Source: Sclerurus mexicanus
Taxonomy: Eukaryota > Chordata > Aves > Passeriformes > Furnariidae
DNA length: 64,000 nucleotides
Direction of reading: 5' to 3'
Assembly (NCBI GenBank): GCA_013396755.1
Contig: VWZF01001684.1
Span: 1,355,787-1,419,786, forward strand
Position 1 is the first letter of the stretch. Each line of letters opens with the position of its first letter. The notes beneath the pieces were generated by a model. That model saw only the letters and a list, made by a program, of their open reading frames with translations. It was not told where the DNA came from and made no database searches. The translations under genes were made by a program, and so were the position numbers. This document shows positions 15,246 through 28,865 of this stretch, piece after piece.

Positions 15246-18200
15246 TGCCTGAGCAGAAGCCAAACTGAACCCCTCCGTCTCTGGCAAGGGGCATTTTTTT
15301 TTTAATTCTGATGATCCAACTTCATGTGGCTGGAAAGTTCTTCACATGAAGACATGCCTGCTCAGAGGACAAGCTGCTGTGGCTGCAGCATCCCAAATAC
15401 ACGCAGAGAAAATTCCAATTCCACCTCCCAGCCTGGATTTCCAGGGCCTACTGTGACCTGCCAGGCTGTGACTGCAGCCAAGGACACCTGACCTTTCCAA
15501 ACAGGACCTCTCCTAACAAACGTCATCAACAAAGTCTAATTTTCCTGTAAAAAATTCAATTTTAAAATTAAAACAAGGCGAATTTTTAGCCCTCCCAGTC
15601 ACAGAGGAAAACTGAAAGTATGTCCCAAGCACGTATTCCAGAACGTAAAAAAAACAGGCAAAAAAAATACTTCAAACATATTCATTAGGAAAAAAGAATG
15701 AAAATCAGGCGATTTGCAGCCCTACCTCATGATTTTTTAATGCTTGGGTTTCCAACAATGCAAATGCCATCATGAATAATAAAATTTTAAAGCAGCAACA
15801 GTAATGCCCGTGAAGAAGAGGAAACCCAGCTTTTTTGGCAGAAGGGCTTGGGGGTGTCACAACTGTCACACACTGCCACAACTTATTAAGAAAGTCACAA
15901 ATCTTGTCACATTCGGGGCAATACAAGACCCATCAGTTCACAGTAGGTTCAAATACCTCCAGGATAAGGAGAGATTTAAAATTAAAAAAAAAGTATGGGG
16001 GAAAAGAAAACTAAATAGTTCAACTGAGTGACTACACAGTCATTCCAGAGAAATATAAATAACATCCTGCAGCTTCTTACCACGAGAAGAGATATTGTAA
16101 AAACACGAAACGTTTGTTTTTTTAAATGTTTCCTTACAAATATCTTCCCACCTTAGAGAGTATTTAAAGTGCTTCAATTGATCTCACGTGTACACAGACA
16201 CCAAAGTTACTATTGAAATGTTAAGCATATACCTGAAGCATTGCTAAAAATGGATATTCCCCCAAACAACAGTGCTGGGTATTACTAAACACCCTCCTAT
16301 ATTGGAATTAAAGGGAAGAGACCTTTACTTCTGACAGCTTTTGGGAGAAGGTAGAGCAGAGAGAAGACTTCTCAGCTGATCTTTCTATTAGACCCCTTAT
16401 TTCATCACCCCATCACAGGGTACATGACACACTTCCCAAGTCCATTAAAAATATGTCATTAGCCAATCATCTTTCACCATGCCAAGAGTTAAAAAACAGA
16501 AAATGAATAAAAAAAAGGCAAACAAAAGCCCAACTTTAACAGATCTTCCCCCCCCGCCCCATTAGTCACAACACCTTGAAAAACTCTTTCAAACCGGTTC
16601 AAAATGTGTTGTAAAGTTATTATAACATAAGGAGTGCAGTTACTTCAGGTGGAGCCTTTCCTGTCAGTGTTCCTTGTCAAAACAAGCAGGTCCTCCTCTA
16701 GGTATCATACTGATCAATTAACTCTATGATATTTCTCGATGTAATATGGGCAAGAATTCAGAAGTGTTTTTCATGTTACTGTTATTAAACCCACGTTAAA
16801 TGTATTATGTGCTGTATGTCACTGTGCCATTAACTCCGTAGCAGCTGGTGCTCACTGCACTGGACTGTACCATAGTGAGCTCAGATCCTGCTCACAATTC
16901 CAGTTAGGCTGAATACATCCTCCAGGTGCAAAAAGTAGTATGGTTTCTACCCAGCAAGAAGTTAAAGGTAAGACCTGCTTTAATTTAAAATCAAAGTTTC
17001 CAAAATATATATAAATAAATGCATACAGAGGCAAAGAAGACTCACAACAAACAACTCCAGGTTGCCTGTTTGCCACATGCACTACCACAGCAAATCACTG
17101 CAAGGTGGTTGTGCCCTTGATGTTAAAAGTTAAAAACCCTACAAGTGCAGGCCCTGGATGGATATTAGCTTGCTGCAAAGTGGTGCTACACAGTTCCTAT
17201 AGCTTGTGACTAACTTCTTTTTAGGATGTGGTGCTGCTGCTTGATGCAACCCGAGAAAGCCTTTAATGTTAATTAACCCTCCCGACACTTGGCTCTTTCT
17301 GCCCAGGAGACAAAGGCTCAAAGGCCACTGTGTACAAAGCAGGCAGGGCAGGGAATCTGGAGCATTCCTGGACACCACAGACCCAACCCGGGGCACAGGA
17401 GGAGGTGCCCTGGCACATTCAGGGAACACGACATGGCTCCCATCAATCCCACCTGGAAAACCAGATGTAGAAACCCGGGGAGAGGCAGCAGCTCCCGGAC
17501 CCACAGGTGGGAACCTCTCCCCAGGACTATCTGTGCATGGCACAGCACACATTCCTGCTGTGCTGAGATGAGCCATCATCCAGCAGGGCCCCTCTAACAC
17601 CAGCCTGCCTCTCCATCATCCAGTTCCTGGGATCCATAGTTACCAAGAGGAGCTGTGGACAAACAACACCTCAGCCCAGGAGTCTCCGAGGCCCTGAGAG
17701 CTGCTCCATTTGGCAATGGCTATGTGACAGTGTCAGAGCCACCATGTACAGGAGGACTCTTTCACATTGCTCCATGCTGTGTTCTGCTTCGACACTTCAC
17801 CAGCTACAAACTCAGGTGGTGTGCCAGTAAATGGCTTTAACCCCCAGCTGCTTACAACAGGAGCAACAGAGAAGTGTTCCTCAAAAACGCAGTTCTCCCA
17901 GTCCCACACCATCACCCACTGGACTGGGCTTCCCTCTGACAAAGAGCTAAGCCAAGGAGAACCCAGCAGAGGAACGAGCCAGCCTGTGCCGAAGTGGACA
18001 TGATGAGACACCACAACTGCATCAGTGAGGCAAACACACCCCTACACTATTCGAGTATTACCCCATTTTCAGAACAGAGCAACGGGCTCATACATGAAAT
18101 ACTCTGATTGCAGAAGAAGGTTCTCCTGTGAAGTTTTCTGCACCTTGGGAAGATTCATTTCCCACCAGAATACACATGAAGCAGCAGTGTCTTGCAGGAG

Positions 18201-19589
18201 CTGTCCCCACTGGGCCCCAAGGCTGTTGTCACAGGCAGAGCATGACTGCCAGGGGAAGGAGCCCTGTCCCTGCAAGGAGGGTTTATGGCAGTAGGCAAAG
18301 TTATAGTGCATTTAGGGTGGGAAATAAATGTTTCATGACTAAAATCATACATCTGTGCGTAAGTATATACACACTTGCGCACTGCAGTGTTAGTCTGTAA
18401 AATAAATAGCTGCATTTCCTTCTGGAGTGGAACCCAAACTTCCATCATTCCCAGTCCTAACACACGGAGCATTGGGTTAAACCTGTTAAAGTGGCTACTG
18501 ATTTTGCATACCTCAAATTTTAGAGGCAAAAATGCTATTACTGCTTCGGAAGGAAAGTGGTGCTTTTGGGGAGCACCCAAATGTAGTGTCCCAAACCCAA
18601 AGTCACTGAATGCATTTGCCATTTGTGCAATTCCAGCATCCCTGGGCCAATCTTACCCGATCCCAGGGTAGTTAAAAACTCCTGAAACACATCTCAAGCA
18701 CGGCACTTGAAATCATGTCTCTTATCCATCATTATGAACTCCTTCAGACTCTCTGCAAGTCACTCCAGCTTCCCTGGCATCTTAACCAGAAATTAAAGCA
18801 TTTTGCCCTTTCTTTGATGGAACTTCACAACTCTGCCTGTCCCCCATCCATCTACTCACATTTCAACACATCCCTGGCAGCGATGGAGCTCTGAGAGCTC
18901 CAGCAACTCCCAGACTGCCGGGACACCACCTCCTCTCTCCAATCCCCCCTTCAGATCCCTCTGTACCTCAACGTTTATGAGCAACAACACAACTCCCTAC
19001 AGCCAGATGGGCAGAATCTGGCCCTTATTACATAGACATATGTAAAATACCTTTACAGTGCAATGTGCATAAAAATATAAGAAGGAGGGTTCATAAGGAG
19101 AAAGAATGTTTTATTTAAGTAGTTGATAGAGTTTGCAAAAGCAGGTATGTTCATTTCTTGGCTGTATCAACTCATTTGGTAAATAAGATTATCTAATCCT
19201 TCCTCCTCTCCCATGCAGTGGGAAACTACAGCAACAGTCCTTCTGGGAAAGTGTTTTACTGACACCCTCCTCTTTATCCAGTGAGATGAAAGTTATGCTT
19301 CTGCCACAGAAAGAATCCACAGCAGGAAACAGTTCTTCATGCACACCAGGCAACAAACCTCCACTTTGGTTTCAAAATCTAGATGTTGCTGCAGTCATAT
19401 AGTGGGGAAAAATATTACAGCAGCCTTGACAGAGTATAAGCCTTCAATAAATAGAGGGATACAAACATATGAGCACATATTAAAAATATACACCTGCATA
19501 TTACCCCGTACATGTATAGGTGCTCAGCTCATTACCTAAAGTGACATGTGGGAATATTACAATAATGCTGATGATGAAGGAAGGTATAT

Positions 19590-19990
19590 TATGCTGTGGG
19601 GAGAGGGCTCTACGTGTGTTTTATTTGCCTGAGTTACAGCGAGCTGTGACTGGCGGTGACATTTGGCCATACTGCAGCCTCCAATAAACATAAAACAAAG
19701 TCTACACTGCCCCTTTAAAGGCACGTTTGCCATTCATTCCATAGGACTGAAATGTGCTCTAATGCTCCTGAAGGATTTTAATAAATATGAGTATGTATAA
19801 AATGCTGCTGATGACTCAATTGCTAAATCACTTGTAACAGCTGTAGCACTGTGATCTCTTCTGCAGTAAATTACGTCGTGGTGATTACCTAAGAAAAGTG
19901 CATTTCTCGCACAGTATTGCATGATGCATTATAGATTGAGCAGGGTGCAGACTGCATTTATTCTGCAGCTTGCATTCAGTGCAAGTGCCA
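19590..19990. promoter_or_regulatory. Unique block of enhancer-like texture
   Basis: Non-repetitive and balanced in composition. It carries short motifs typical of enhancers, such as 'aataaaca' (19684), 'gatgactcaattgctaaatcac' and 'ttgcatgatgcattat'. No frame or splice structure is apparent. The assignment rests only on texture. Confidence 0.22.
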
Positions 19991-20924
19991 CTGCTGTTGT
20001 ACCACCGGCACGGCTGGGGGAGGACACACACACTTCCTGATTCCTGCGCTAAATTCCCTCATTTCACCAGTCACCCTTTCCTTTTCTTAGGGCTGATCGA
20101 GGCTTTAAGAAAAAAAAACACACAGGGGTTTAGTCTCTCCGTTTCATCCAGTGCATTATCATTGTAACATTAATCTTTCTGGAATGGGTTTCATTTTATC
20201 TGGTTGCATTTCATGGCTATGTAAAAGTGTAAAAAATGCACTTTGATTTTCCAAGGGAGCATTAGCACCTAACACTAGTAAGGGTAGAAGTAAAGCTCTT
20301 GTTCTAAATAAATTTAACAGACATGCTGACATCAGAGGGACAGCAGGAATATTTTTGCATTAACTGATGTTTTTTTCCTAAAAAGATGTTCTATGCCAAT
20401 AGGATAAAGGGCTGCTGCTTCAGGAAGGGACACTTTCCATTTAAAGAAAGTGCAATATATTTTTATTATCAGAAGTAGCAACTAGTAATTTCCCTCAAAA
20501 TAACATGCCATAATTTATACGCATTCTAATGGCAGTATTTTACAGCCATAAGAAAGTAAAAGGGCACTGACAAGGCCCAACTGAATATAACACAGAAGTC
20601 ACTAAAACACAATAGAAATCTTTTTGAAAGTTCAAGAATGAAAATACACAAGTAGTAATTAAAGAACAGCAGAAGAAAAAATCCTCCATTAAATATGTTA
20701 CTGTGGGGGTCCCTTTGGCCATGTTAAGGTCAGATGCTAAGGACTGTGAACAACACAAACCAATCTTTTAAATATTATAAACACAGCTTCAAACACTCCG
20801 TTAGACTTCCCAACCACCAGCAAAAAACTTTCATCAACTTTATGTGTTAAAAATGAGAGTTTCTGTGGCGGGCCTCTCCAGATCAGTATAAATTCAATCC
20901 AATTTAAAGCACAGTAATGATGTG

Positions 20925-21040
20925 GGCAGTCTCAGACTATTACTTTCAATGGGATGGAGTCCCTAAGGATGACATAGACTTAGTCCCATTGAAAGTAATG
21001 GGGTAAGCAATCACATGCCATTACTTTCAAGGAGACTCAG
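20925..21040. repeat. Ancient amniote palindromic repeat copy
   Basis: ATTACTTTCAATGGGA (20939-20954) and its exact reverse complement (20984-20999) form a 16-bp perfect inverted repeat with a 29-base spacer; the spacer itself starts and ends with AGTC/GACT-type complementarity. A third, direct partial copy of the arm (ATTACTTTCAA) sits at 21020-21030, just after 'tcacatgc'. The 'ttcaatggga...tcacatgc' wording is typical of an old interspersed repeat common in turtles, crocodilians and birds. I cannot name the family with certainty. Confidence 0.6.
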
Positions 21041-22959
21041 TCTATACTATCCATAATAACATGGTAATATAAATCTGTACTGACTCATCAGCATGAAGAA
21101 TGAAAATGTAAAAGAATGGCAAAGTGGCAAACGTGCACCCTGAGACAAAAAACAGCCCCTCGGTTTCTCCGTGTCCATAACTCAGCAGGGCTGCGAGTTT
21201 ATTGCAGGAGAGGCACAGGAACACAAGGTGAGGTCTTAAACCAAGAGGAGGCTCCAGCATTTTGAGTCTTCATGGCCCCTCTTTATTTTTATTTTCTTTT
21301 AACAAATGGTTCTGGTCCTTTAAGTCCTCAATTTAATTTTTTTTTTGTTTCCCAAATCCAGCAATATGAAAAATATTTGTTCATGGAGGCTGTCTCTCTA
21401 TAAAGCCATTTATTTTTCATGTTTTTTTCCTCAGTGCACAACACAGACAGCTACAAATAGCCTCTGCAATCTTCCCCTCTGCAAATCAAAGACATTAATA
21501 ATATATTAAAAGGATAGATAATTCTGAGCAGGTGGACAGGGTGGTGATTGATCCATTACTGTGCAAATACCTTGGTAATGGCTTGTAAAAACTTAAGATC
21601 CACAAAACAAAGAGATAACAAAGCTCCACCATTAGGACAGACATTTATGGCTAGTAAATTTTATACAGATTAATAGAAAAGAGCAACTCAAATCCTCCTC
21701 TTGATCTAAGAATAATGCTCAGGTTAGCAAGGCTCAAGAGTAAAAGCCGTCGGTAAGAAGGAAAGCAGATGCCCCACCTCGTGCCAGATGAGATGATTTA
21801 TTTCAGTGGGGAAGTTGCCACAGGTTTCAGCAGAACAGCCCAAAGCGTCTCTGTAATATTCCACAACATCTAAAGCCCCTCTGCTGACCAGCTCATTTCT
21901 TGACAAAAAATAGCCCAAATAAAACCTAGTTTGCATATAAGCCAACTCTTTATTTTCCATTTCCTGCAGAGTTAAAAAAGAGGAATATAAATGCTTATAC
22001 ACATGTGCTGAGCAGTAATTGAGACTACTGAATCTTTGCGTTCCCTAAATTGTTTGGAGGATAAAAAGCTGGATTAAATCACAGGCACCCTAGAAGTTTG
22101 AGAAGAATCCCAGCCAGTGTTCCCCGTTTCAGTCATGGAGCTGGTTACCACGGAATTACAGGGCTGTGACACACTGAATCTGAGTTTAGTGGCTCTCAAG
22201 TTATAATTGTCAAGGAAAACTCTAATCCTGCTGAACCCAGGATGGATTTTCACATATGGCACAGGGGCATTAGTGATGTTTTCCAACTCAACTCTTGCTC
22301 TAAGTCCCCAAAAAACAACAACAATATAAAAACAAATTATATAAAAACAAATACATAAAAATAAATATTTAAGAATTGTGTGTTGTTTTACAAGGGTAAT
22401 TCCTGCTTTAACCCATTGCTGCCTTTCCTTCTCATGATTCCAGCACCACAAGAGCAGCTTAAAAGTGTAATGAAGAACTAGTGGTTTAAAAGAATCTTGA
22501 GATGACATTTCCCTTCTTGCTACACATATTCCCATTGCAATCTCTCCTTTCTCTGCCTTACTTTTTAGTAGTTTCCCTTTCTTAAAAAAAGCAAAAATCT
22601 TTAAAAGACTGAACAGAATAAAAAATTTCTTTTAAAGTAAAGGAAAAAGAAAATGGAATATGACACTCACAAATAATGTAAACACTTACAAACAAAAAAA
22701 CAAACCTCACCATATAAAGTATTGGAATTAGCCTACGACCAGTTGTAACTTTGACCAGGACCTGTTTACTCACCTCTCTATCAGTGCATATGTAAAACAC
22801 AGGTCTTAGTAGAGAACCATGATTTTTCTTTTTCCCTAAAATATTTGTTTGTGCACCTGCATCTTTGCAGACAACTTTTAAGCACTGAAAAAACAGCTTT
22901 GACATACAGGATCACACTTATAGAAACAATCTGTACTGAATGGATTCCTACATGGCAAA

Positions 22960-23185
22960 GAATAGAACTATTTTAAGAATTAAACCATTGCACTTTTATG
23001 TATCATTTCATAAACCATAATTAATAATGGCAAAGGCAGCATAATGAGAACTGCCAGCTTGCCTAGCAAATATGCTATAGCATATATATAGCACAGACAG
23101 CTGTACTATTCACTTGCGCCTTGCATCATGCCATAAAATTAGATTAAAACATTATAATGCTTTAATAATCTTCTTATAAAGTTAT
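22960..23185. promoter_or_regulatory. AT-rich unique block (possible enhancer)
   Basis: It contains 'ataattaataatgg', a near-palindromic 'atgctatagcatatata' (about 23073) and 'tttaataatcttcttataaag', with no repeat signature. Homeodomain-type AT cores are dense, which in an AT-rich region is weak evidence. Confidence 0.22.
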
Positions 23186-23964
23186 TTAAATGATTGCACA
23201 AACAAAAAAAAAGAAACACTCAGAGTTAATTTCCCTGAAGTGTTCACTCTTCCTTATTTTTTAAAAAGAAACTAGAGATGCCCACGAGCCCCCAGGAGCA
23301 CTGCCACGTTTCTTGATCATTAATGAATTATTTTTGATAACTTATGTTTTCAAAGTGTGCTGCCATACTCAAAGGGTGGTTATGTTTGATCAGAGTTCAA
23401 CATTCCCCTGGATTTTCAGAGGTGGTGTGTGATGTTCCACCAGGATCTATGGGCAGGAGGACCAGCAGGGTCTGTACACCCACCAGGTGTATCTCACACC
23501 TCTCCTGCACCTGCTGGCACCACCCACTCCCTACACTGCCGCAACAGCTTCTAGTGAGGTGACACAGGTTGTACCACAAGTCTCTTTTTGCTGTAATTTT
23601 CAAACAGAAATCTAAGTTACTTTCATTTTTGGGATAGACTTGAAGTATGGTAACATTTTTTGGTGGTTTGTGTATTTTAAGTTCTCAAAAAAATAAGCAG
23701 GAAATAAATCATTCATACACCAAGAATGATTAGCAGCGTGTAAAGTGGAATTTGAATTACCTTAGCTATATTACCCACAATGCTTCTCAAGGCAGCAGCT
23801 AATTAGCAGGAGAAAGGTCATGCAAAAAAAAAACGTGATTAGAAGAGGTTGAAAGAAAAAAAAATAGCCACATATTTGGCCATAGCCCAAATTTCCTTTT
23901 TGCCACTGTAACTGAAAGCCATCGCTTCAATATTTAATGAAATGCTTATGTTGCAGCACCTGGT

Positions 23965-24310
23965 CACATTGTCAGCGCCGCCGAAGCTCTGCCTCCCCTG
24001 TGGGTCATTACCGCAGCCATCTGAGCGGGGGCAAACTGCTCAGCCACTACGATAATGCCACTCTTTAAGAGCCCACAGCCACAAACCAGCGGGAGACGGA
24101 GTTACTTTGGCTCCGATCTCGGGAAGGATGGCTGGGGGCAAAGCGCAGTTCGCTGCCGTCGGAGCGCCTGCAGTTGGCAATAATTCCGGGAGGCAGAGCC
24201 CAGGCAGCAGCCCCAGCCCCGCTGCCCCTTTCTCCCTTCGCAGGAGCCTCGCAGCTCCTGGTGAGAGAGCCTTGTCAACAGCAAAACACGAGTTCACACT
24301 CCCCCGCTAA
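23965..24310. promoter_or_regulatory. Small isolated CpG-rich patch
   Basis: Over twenty CpGs fall within about 340 bases ('gcgccgccgaag', 'gagacggagtt', 'aagcgcagttcgctgccg', 'tcggagcgcc' and others) in an otherwise CpG-poor, AT-rich setting. Open frames exist on both strands (67 codons from 24107 on +, 85 codons on -), but neither resembles a known protein or ends at an evident donor. It could be an alternative promoter, an lncRNA promoter or a GC-rich enhancer. Confidence 0.4.
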
Positions 24311-27300
24311 TGATCCGATGCATCAATAGCTCAAACAATCACAACAAGCAGATGTCCTAAGTTAATATAGACTTTCCTGGGATTTTACTTGTGAAACACG
24401 GCTTTAAAAGGCATTAGGCTTTTGTCCTCGCTAGAGATCTGCTAAACCCTGGCACCAATTCCTTGGGTATGTGAACCCCAGCCTAATGGAATTTAATTAC
24501 TTTAGTGGTATTAATCATCTGTACAGTAGAGCAAAGAGTATTTTATTACCACTTTTAAGGGTTATCGGCACATTTATTTCAAATGAACTGTCAAACTGCA
24601 TTACGTGGAAAGCATGCCAGGCTGGAATCCTGCAGCACAGGTGGAAAGGCATTTGCTGCTCAAAACTCTTGGACATAATGAGGATGCCTCTGCCTCACAT
24701 AGGATGCAGTTTATTTAACATTAAAAACAAACCACCACGGATTTCAGTGATTTCGCTCCTGTACATTTTTGGTCAGCTCCTAATTTCTGGGAGGTTACCC
24801 TGGGCTGCAAAGGGTGCTGTTCTCCGAGGACAACAAACACCAGTTGGCACCAACCAACCTGTGACACTGTCACAGGATTAGTTACACACCAGCAATACCA
24901 GTCTTGTCCATTACCCACCAACAAGCACTGGCTCAGTAACATGACACTTTTCTAATCCACTTAAATACATAAACCCCTTTGCATCCACGTACGTGGAAAA
25001 GCAGATTTTCACTCAGCTTCTACACACTCTTTGGGGGGGGGGAGGGAAAAAATACATATTCCTAAAAGTTGTTCCCCGGGTCATCAGCACCTTCCATGAA
25101 GGGATGCACATTGGTACAAGCTTACAGCCCCAACAACCTCCAACAAAATCAGGTTAAGAATGTGGAGCTCGTTTCTGTCTGCTGGGCATGTTACAGCACA
25201 TTTCACACCCTGCAAAGTTGCAATGGTACCTGAAATCTAGCAAAAACTAATACCTGTTAAAACATTTTTCCCCCTCCTTCGGTGCAAAGCCTCCTTTTGT
25301 CTGGCCCCCGGACCCTCCCCGGGTTTCAGCCGGGTCCTACACCTGGTTAAAGCACATGGTTTTACACCCATCGTCTCTCAGACACTGCACTGAGTAGCAA
25401 ATGAGAGCAATTTGTGACACAAGATACTACGACATGTGGGAAAGACACATAATTAGTGTCAGAATGAATGCATTTGCTTTTTAAAGCCTATTTGTCCTAG
25501 GATTTCAAATGAATCAAGCTGCTATGTCTCTCTCAACAGCTCCATACTGCTGTATAATGAATTAAAAGCTAGTGTTGCTAAAATGTGCAAGCTTCAGGAA
25601 TAAAAACTGTATGCATCTCAAAACCAGGGATGAGAGGATCTTAAAAGGCTCTAAACTCTAATGTAGCCTATTTTAAAGCCTTCCAAAAAACTAACCCATT
25701 TTGCTAAACAGAGAATTCTCAAGTGAAATCGCCACTTTCCGTGACAGATTACCATGAATTTACAAAGCTACTTTGAATCTTGTCTTCTTAAAAAAGGAAA
25801 GGCTCAGACTTACATCCTCTTGCCCCATATGTCTCTCTCAGGTTTCAGTCCCCAGCACTCTGCATGAGCAGGGCACACAGTGCCACATCTCAGTGTCCCA
25901 GACAGACAGTTCTCTCTCAAGTCTTTCTTGTCTCTTGCCAGATAAACATTCTCATCCATCTGCATTCCCCTCCCCTTCCATCCAGATATTCGGAACCATT
26001 ACCTGCCAGGGAAGTGGCACAGCCAGGCACTATCAGTGACACTTGTGCCAGTGTCCCACACCCAGGGGAAAACCCCTGAGAAGGAAAAAGGGGCACTTCA
26101 GGCTTCTTGTCCCTTCTCTGTGTCCACTCACTAATTGAGACTCTTTACAAACTGCTTGGAGGCAGTGTAATAGTCCGTGACTCTGACCACAGGCCACCAC
26201 CACTGATATCTTATTAGTAAAAGGAAATCAGGTTTTGACAAACTAGAAGAGAACTGACTGAGAAAACAAGGCAGGATCTCCTTGTGAGTACGTGTCTTTT
26301 TCATTTTCCAAAACCCAGTCTCATTTTTCCAAGCCACCTGGCCTATTTTCTACACCTCTGACCCCAGAATATTGATACCTTTCTGTATTTCAGCATCTTC
26401 AGTGGATTAAACAGACAGAAATGTAGCACTCACCACAGTCACATCCCAGTGACCCTAAAAGTGAGTTGGGCAATGGATTAGAGGGACCTCAAAGAGCTAT
26501 TTTTTTTTTCCCCAGGCACATGCAACCTTGATTCACTCCCCTCCTATTAACCGATGCTGATTGTAGCAGAAAAACAACTCCTTCACAGGACACGAGGCTG
26601 TCCCAAAATTAACATTCTGAGTTAGCCCAAGTACCCAGGCTCTGATCAGGGGAAGAACACACTAGTGGCAGGGGAAGAGAGCGAGCAGAGCATCTCTGCA
26701 GCAACCTGGGTGCTGCCGGTGCCTAAATCAGTGTGACAAGAGAGATGCCCAGAGCTCACGAGCACACCTGACAGCCCTGGGCACAGTTTGGAGCTATTGC
26801 CCACAGCAAGAACCCGGCCCAGGCACCTTCCTGATCCCCAGCTGAGAAGGGGCCATGTATTTGGCAGCCCCGGGCACAGCCAGGCGACATCATCAGCTAA
26901 GAGGAACGGCCCATTTTTAAATGCCACATTATGATCAGGTAACAGAGCAAACACACCCGTGTTGCGGTTAGATAAATGTCTGGGAAGCAGGCCGAGATAC
27001 AAGGCACAGCCAGATGCCTCCAGTGACCCTGAAAGAATGTTATCTTAATGTGATGCACACCTTTGACTGCCTTGTTGTGTTTAATGCATGAAGTAGCCTC
27101 AGCCACAGGTTTGGGAAGGGTTGTGAGATATCCCACACAGTAAGAGCAGCTCTGGACTAGCACGTATTTTGCATCAATATTTGGACAGATACTGCTGGAC
27201 TATGCACCAGGTAAAAAGCCACTTTTATCACTTTATCTGAAGCATCCCATGTATCACAGCTCAGGCCCTGCAAGCAAAGCTCAAAATAGTCTCCCAAGGC

Positions 27301-27765
27301 ATTTCGCTTATGGAAAGAAGTGCAGAATCAGATATAAATTAAGTTAGGAGAAGGGATACATACTATAAAGCGAGGATTCAATTCTAAAAATAAGGAAATT
27401 ATTTATCGGTACGGAGTCATGAAAATTCTGCATAAACCCAACCCTGCTGTGATTAAAGCCAAAAGGAGTTTAGTAAAAAGTGGCCGAATTGGGCCCGAGT
27501 CTTAGATATGAGACCAATTTTCCCTCGTAGCAGTTACTGGAAAGAAGCAAACCCACTTTATTTCCAGGAAAAAAAGGGCATGTTTCTTGCCTTGTTCTCA
27601 GCATTTTTGCCTTCGCTCTGGCCATCCCTTTGAGCATCCGTGGGGTTGCCCGAGCTAAACGCAGGGAATTAAAACTGCGAGGTTCAAAGTCCAGCTCTAT
27701 TAGCTTGCAAAGGAGCTGTTAAAAGCAGGCGTCTGATGCGCCAGGAGTGCCAAGGCTCGCATATA

Positions 27766-27870
27766 AGCTGAATCCTGCAAAAATGAGCCCCCGTGGAAGT
27801 CAATGGGATTACTCACGGTGCAGGGAGTTAAACATGTGCATACATTTCGGGAAGCCTCATGCCGAGTACA
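27766..27870. repeat. Ancient amniote repeat ('gaagtcaatgggattactcac' type)
   Basis: The order 'aatcctgcaaa', 'cccccgtggaagtcaatggg', 'attactcacggtg', 'agttaaacatgtgcatac' follows a repeat often seen in sauropsid genomes: 'gatcctgcaaa...cccgttgaagtcaatgggactactcacgt...aaagttaagcatgtgcgtaag'. It is likely the same superfamily as the copies at 20.9 and 52.2 kb. There is no coding capacity. Confidence 0.6.
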
Positions 27871-28704
27871 AACACCCCTTAATGCTCTGCCTTGCTGAAC
27901 TCCCTTGTAGCGTTTCCGAGCTGGCAGAGGTGTTCTGTCACTAAAGCCCGAGAGTGGGGCCAAAGCCTGATGTTGTACAGCTCAGCCTAACCCAGGGCTG
28001 CTTTTAAAGGGCACCTCAGCCCAAGGCTGCCCAAAGGAGCTGATGCAAGCAATTAGCTGGGAGCGTGCAGTGTTTGTCTTTCCAAGTCAGTCTGTCCCTC
28101 CCTGTTCGGGTCTAGTAGTTAGCAAGACAAAGCAATACCTGGCACTGCAGAAGGTCTCTGACTTGGAAAGGTTTACCTGCCCATTGCTATTATCATTGCA
28201 GTGCTATTTTGCCCAACACCAGAGGTGTGCCTCCCATCACTGGGTGACATCCCACAATGCAATCAGGGTTCCCCACAAACAGCTGAGTCCAAAATGTACC
28301 TACAATGAGTAAAACCATGTGTTTAGACAGGGCAGTGCCACCTTGCTGTGCCATGGTGGGGAGCCTGCAGGCCCTTTCCAGAGAAGGCTTCCTGAAGCAG
28401 CGCCCAGTTCTGTAGACACAGCCATGCCTGGAGCTCACAGGGGTTTGGGCGTCAGGGAACAGGTCCCCGAGGATTTGCCAAGGTACAGACAGCTTTGGGA
28501 AAGCCAGGAATTGGAACACCGATCCATTCCCCAGATGTCAGCAACACAGTGATCTCTTCCACCTAATACAAGACCCAACTGATGACTAATTTCAATTAGC
28601 TGCACAAGAAAAGCACAGCCTCCAGTCAAGTGAACTCTCAGCATGTGAGAGGCTCCTCTCAGGCTGAAATGCAAGATGACCACACAAATATTTCCCAGGC
28701 CAGC

Positions 28705-28865
28705 AACAAACTCCAAAAGGATCCATCCCTGGAAGCGTCCGAGTCCAGGCTGGACAGGGCTTGGAGCAACCTGGGACAGTGGAAGGTGTCCCTGCCATAG
28801 CACGGGGTTGGGAAAAGCTGACCTTCAAGGTCCCTTCCAACCAAAACCATTCCCTGATTCCCAGT
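28705..28865 (+). mobile_element. CR1 LINE, 3' end fragment
   Basis: It shows the CR1 tail in order: 'atccctggaagcgtccgagtc', 'caggctggacagggcttgg', 'agcaacctggga-agtggaaggtgtccctgcc', 'gggttggga', 'aaggtcccttccaacc', and 'aaaaccattccctgattcc'. This matches the widespread avian CR1 3' end closely, with few changes, so it is probably one of the younger insertions in the window. It is plus-oriented and 5'-truncated. Confidence 0.9.

Larger units (their letters stand above)
5526..20924. other. Non-coding stretch, no gene seen
   Basis: I see no exon with convincing coding texture. The longest frames (157 codons at 13061-13534 and 135 codons at 11561-11968, both minus) look like chance. Composition alternates between AT-rich blocks (7.4-8.0, 9.6-10.1, 12.1-12.7, 13.5-13.8 kb) and more GC-balanced ones (6.4-7.3, 10.8-11.3, 17.3-18.3 kb). 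No recent transposon is recognised. Confidence 0.55.
21041..27765. other. Mostly unique non-coding stretch
   Basis: Apart from the CpG patch at 24.0-24.3 kb there is an A-rich low-complexity part (22310-22370) and a run of ten G at 25033-25042. A 92-codon minus frame (21724-22002) and a 153-codon minus frame (22074-22535) have no recognisable domain. No gene is called. Confidence 0.55.

Noticed and set aside
21724..22002. Minus-strand frame containing an 'HEVGH' metallopeptidase-like string
   Set aside because: HExxH-like strings of this length arise by chance. The surrounding residues show no protease domain, and there is no flanking exon structure.
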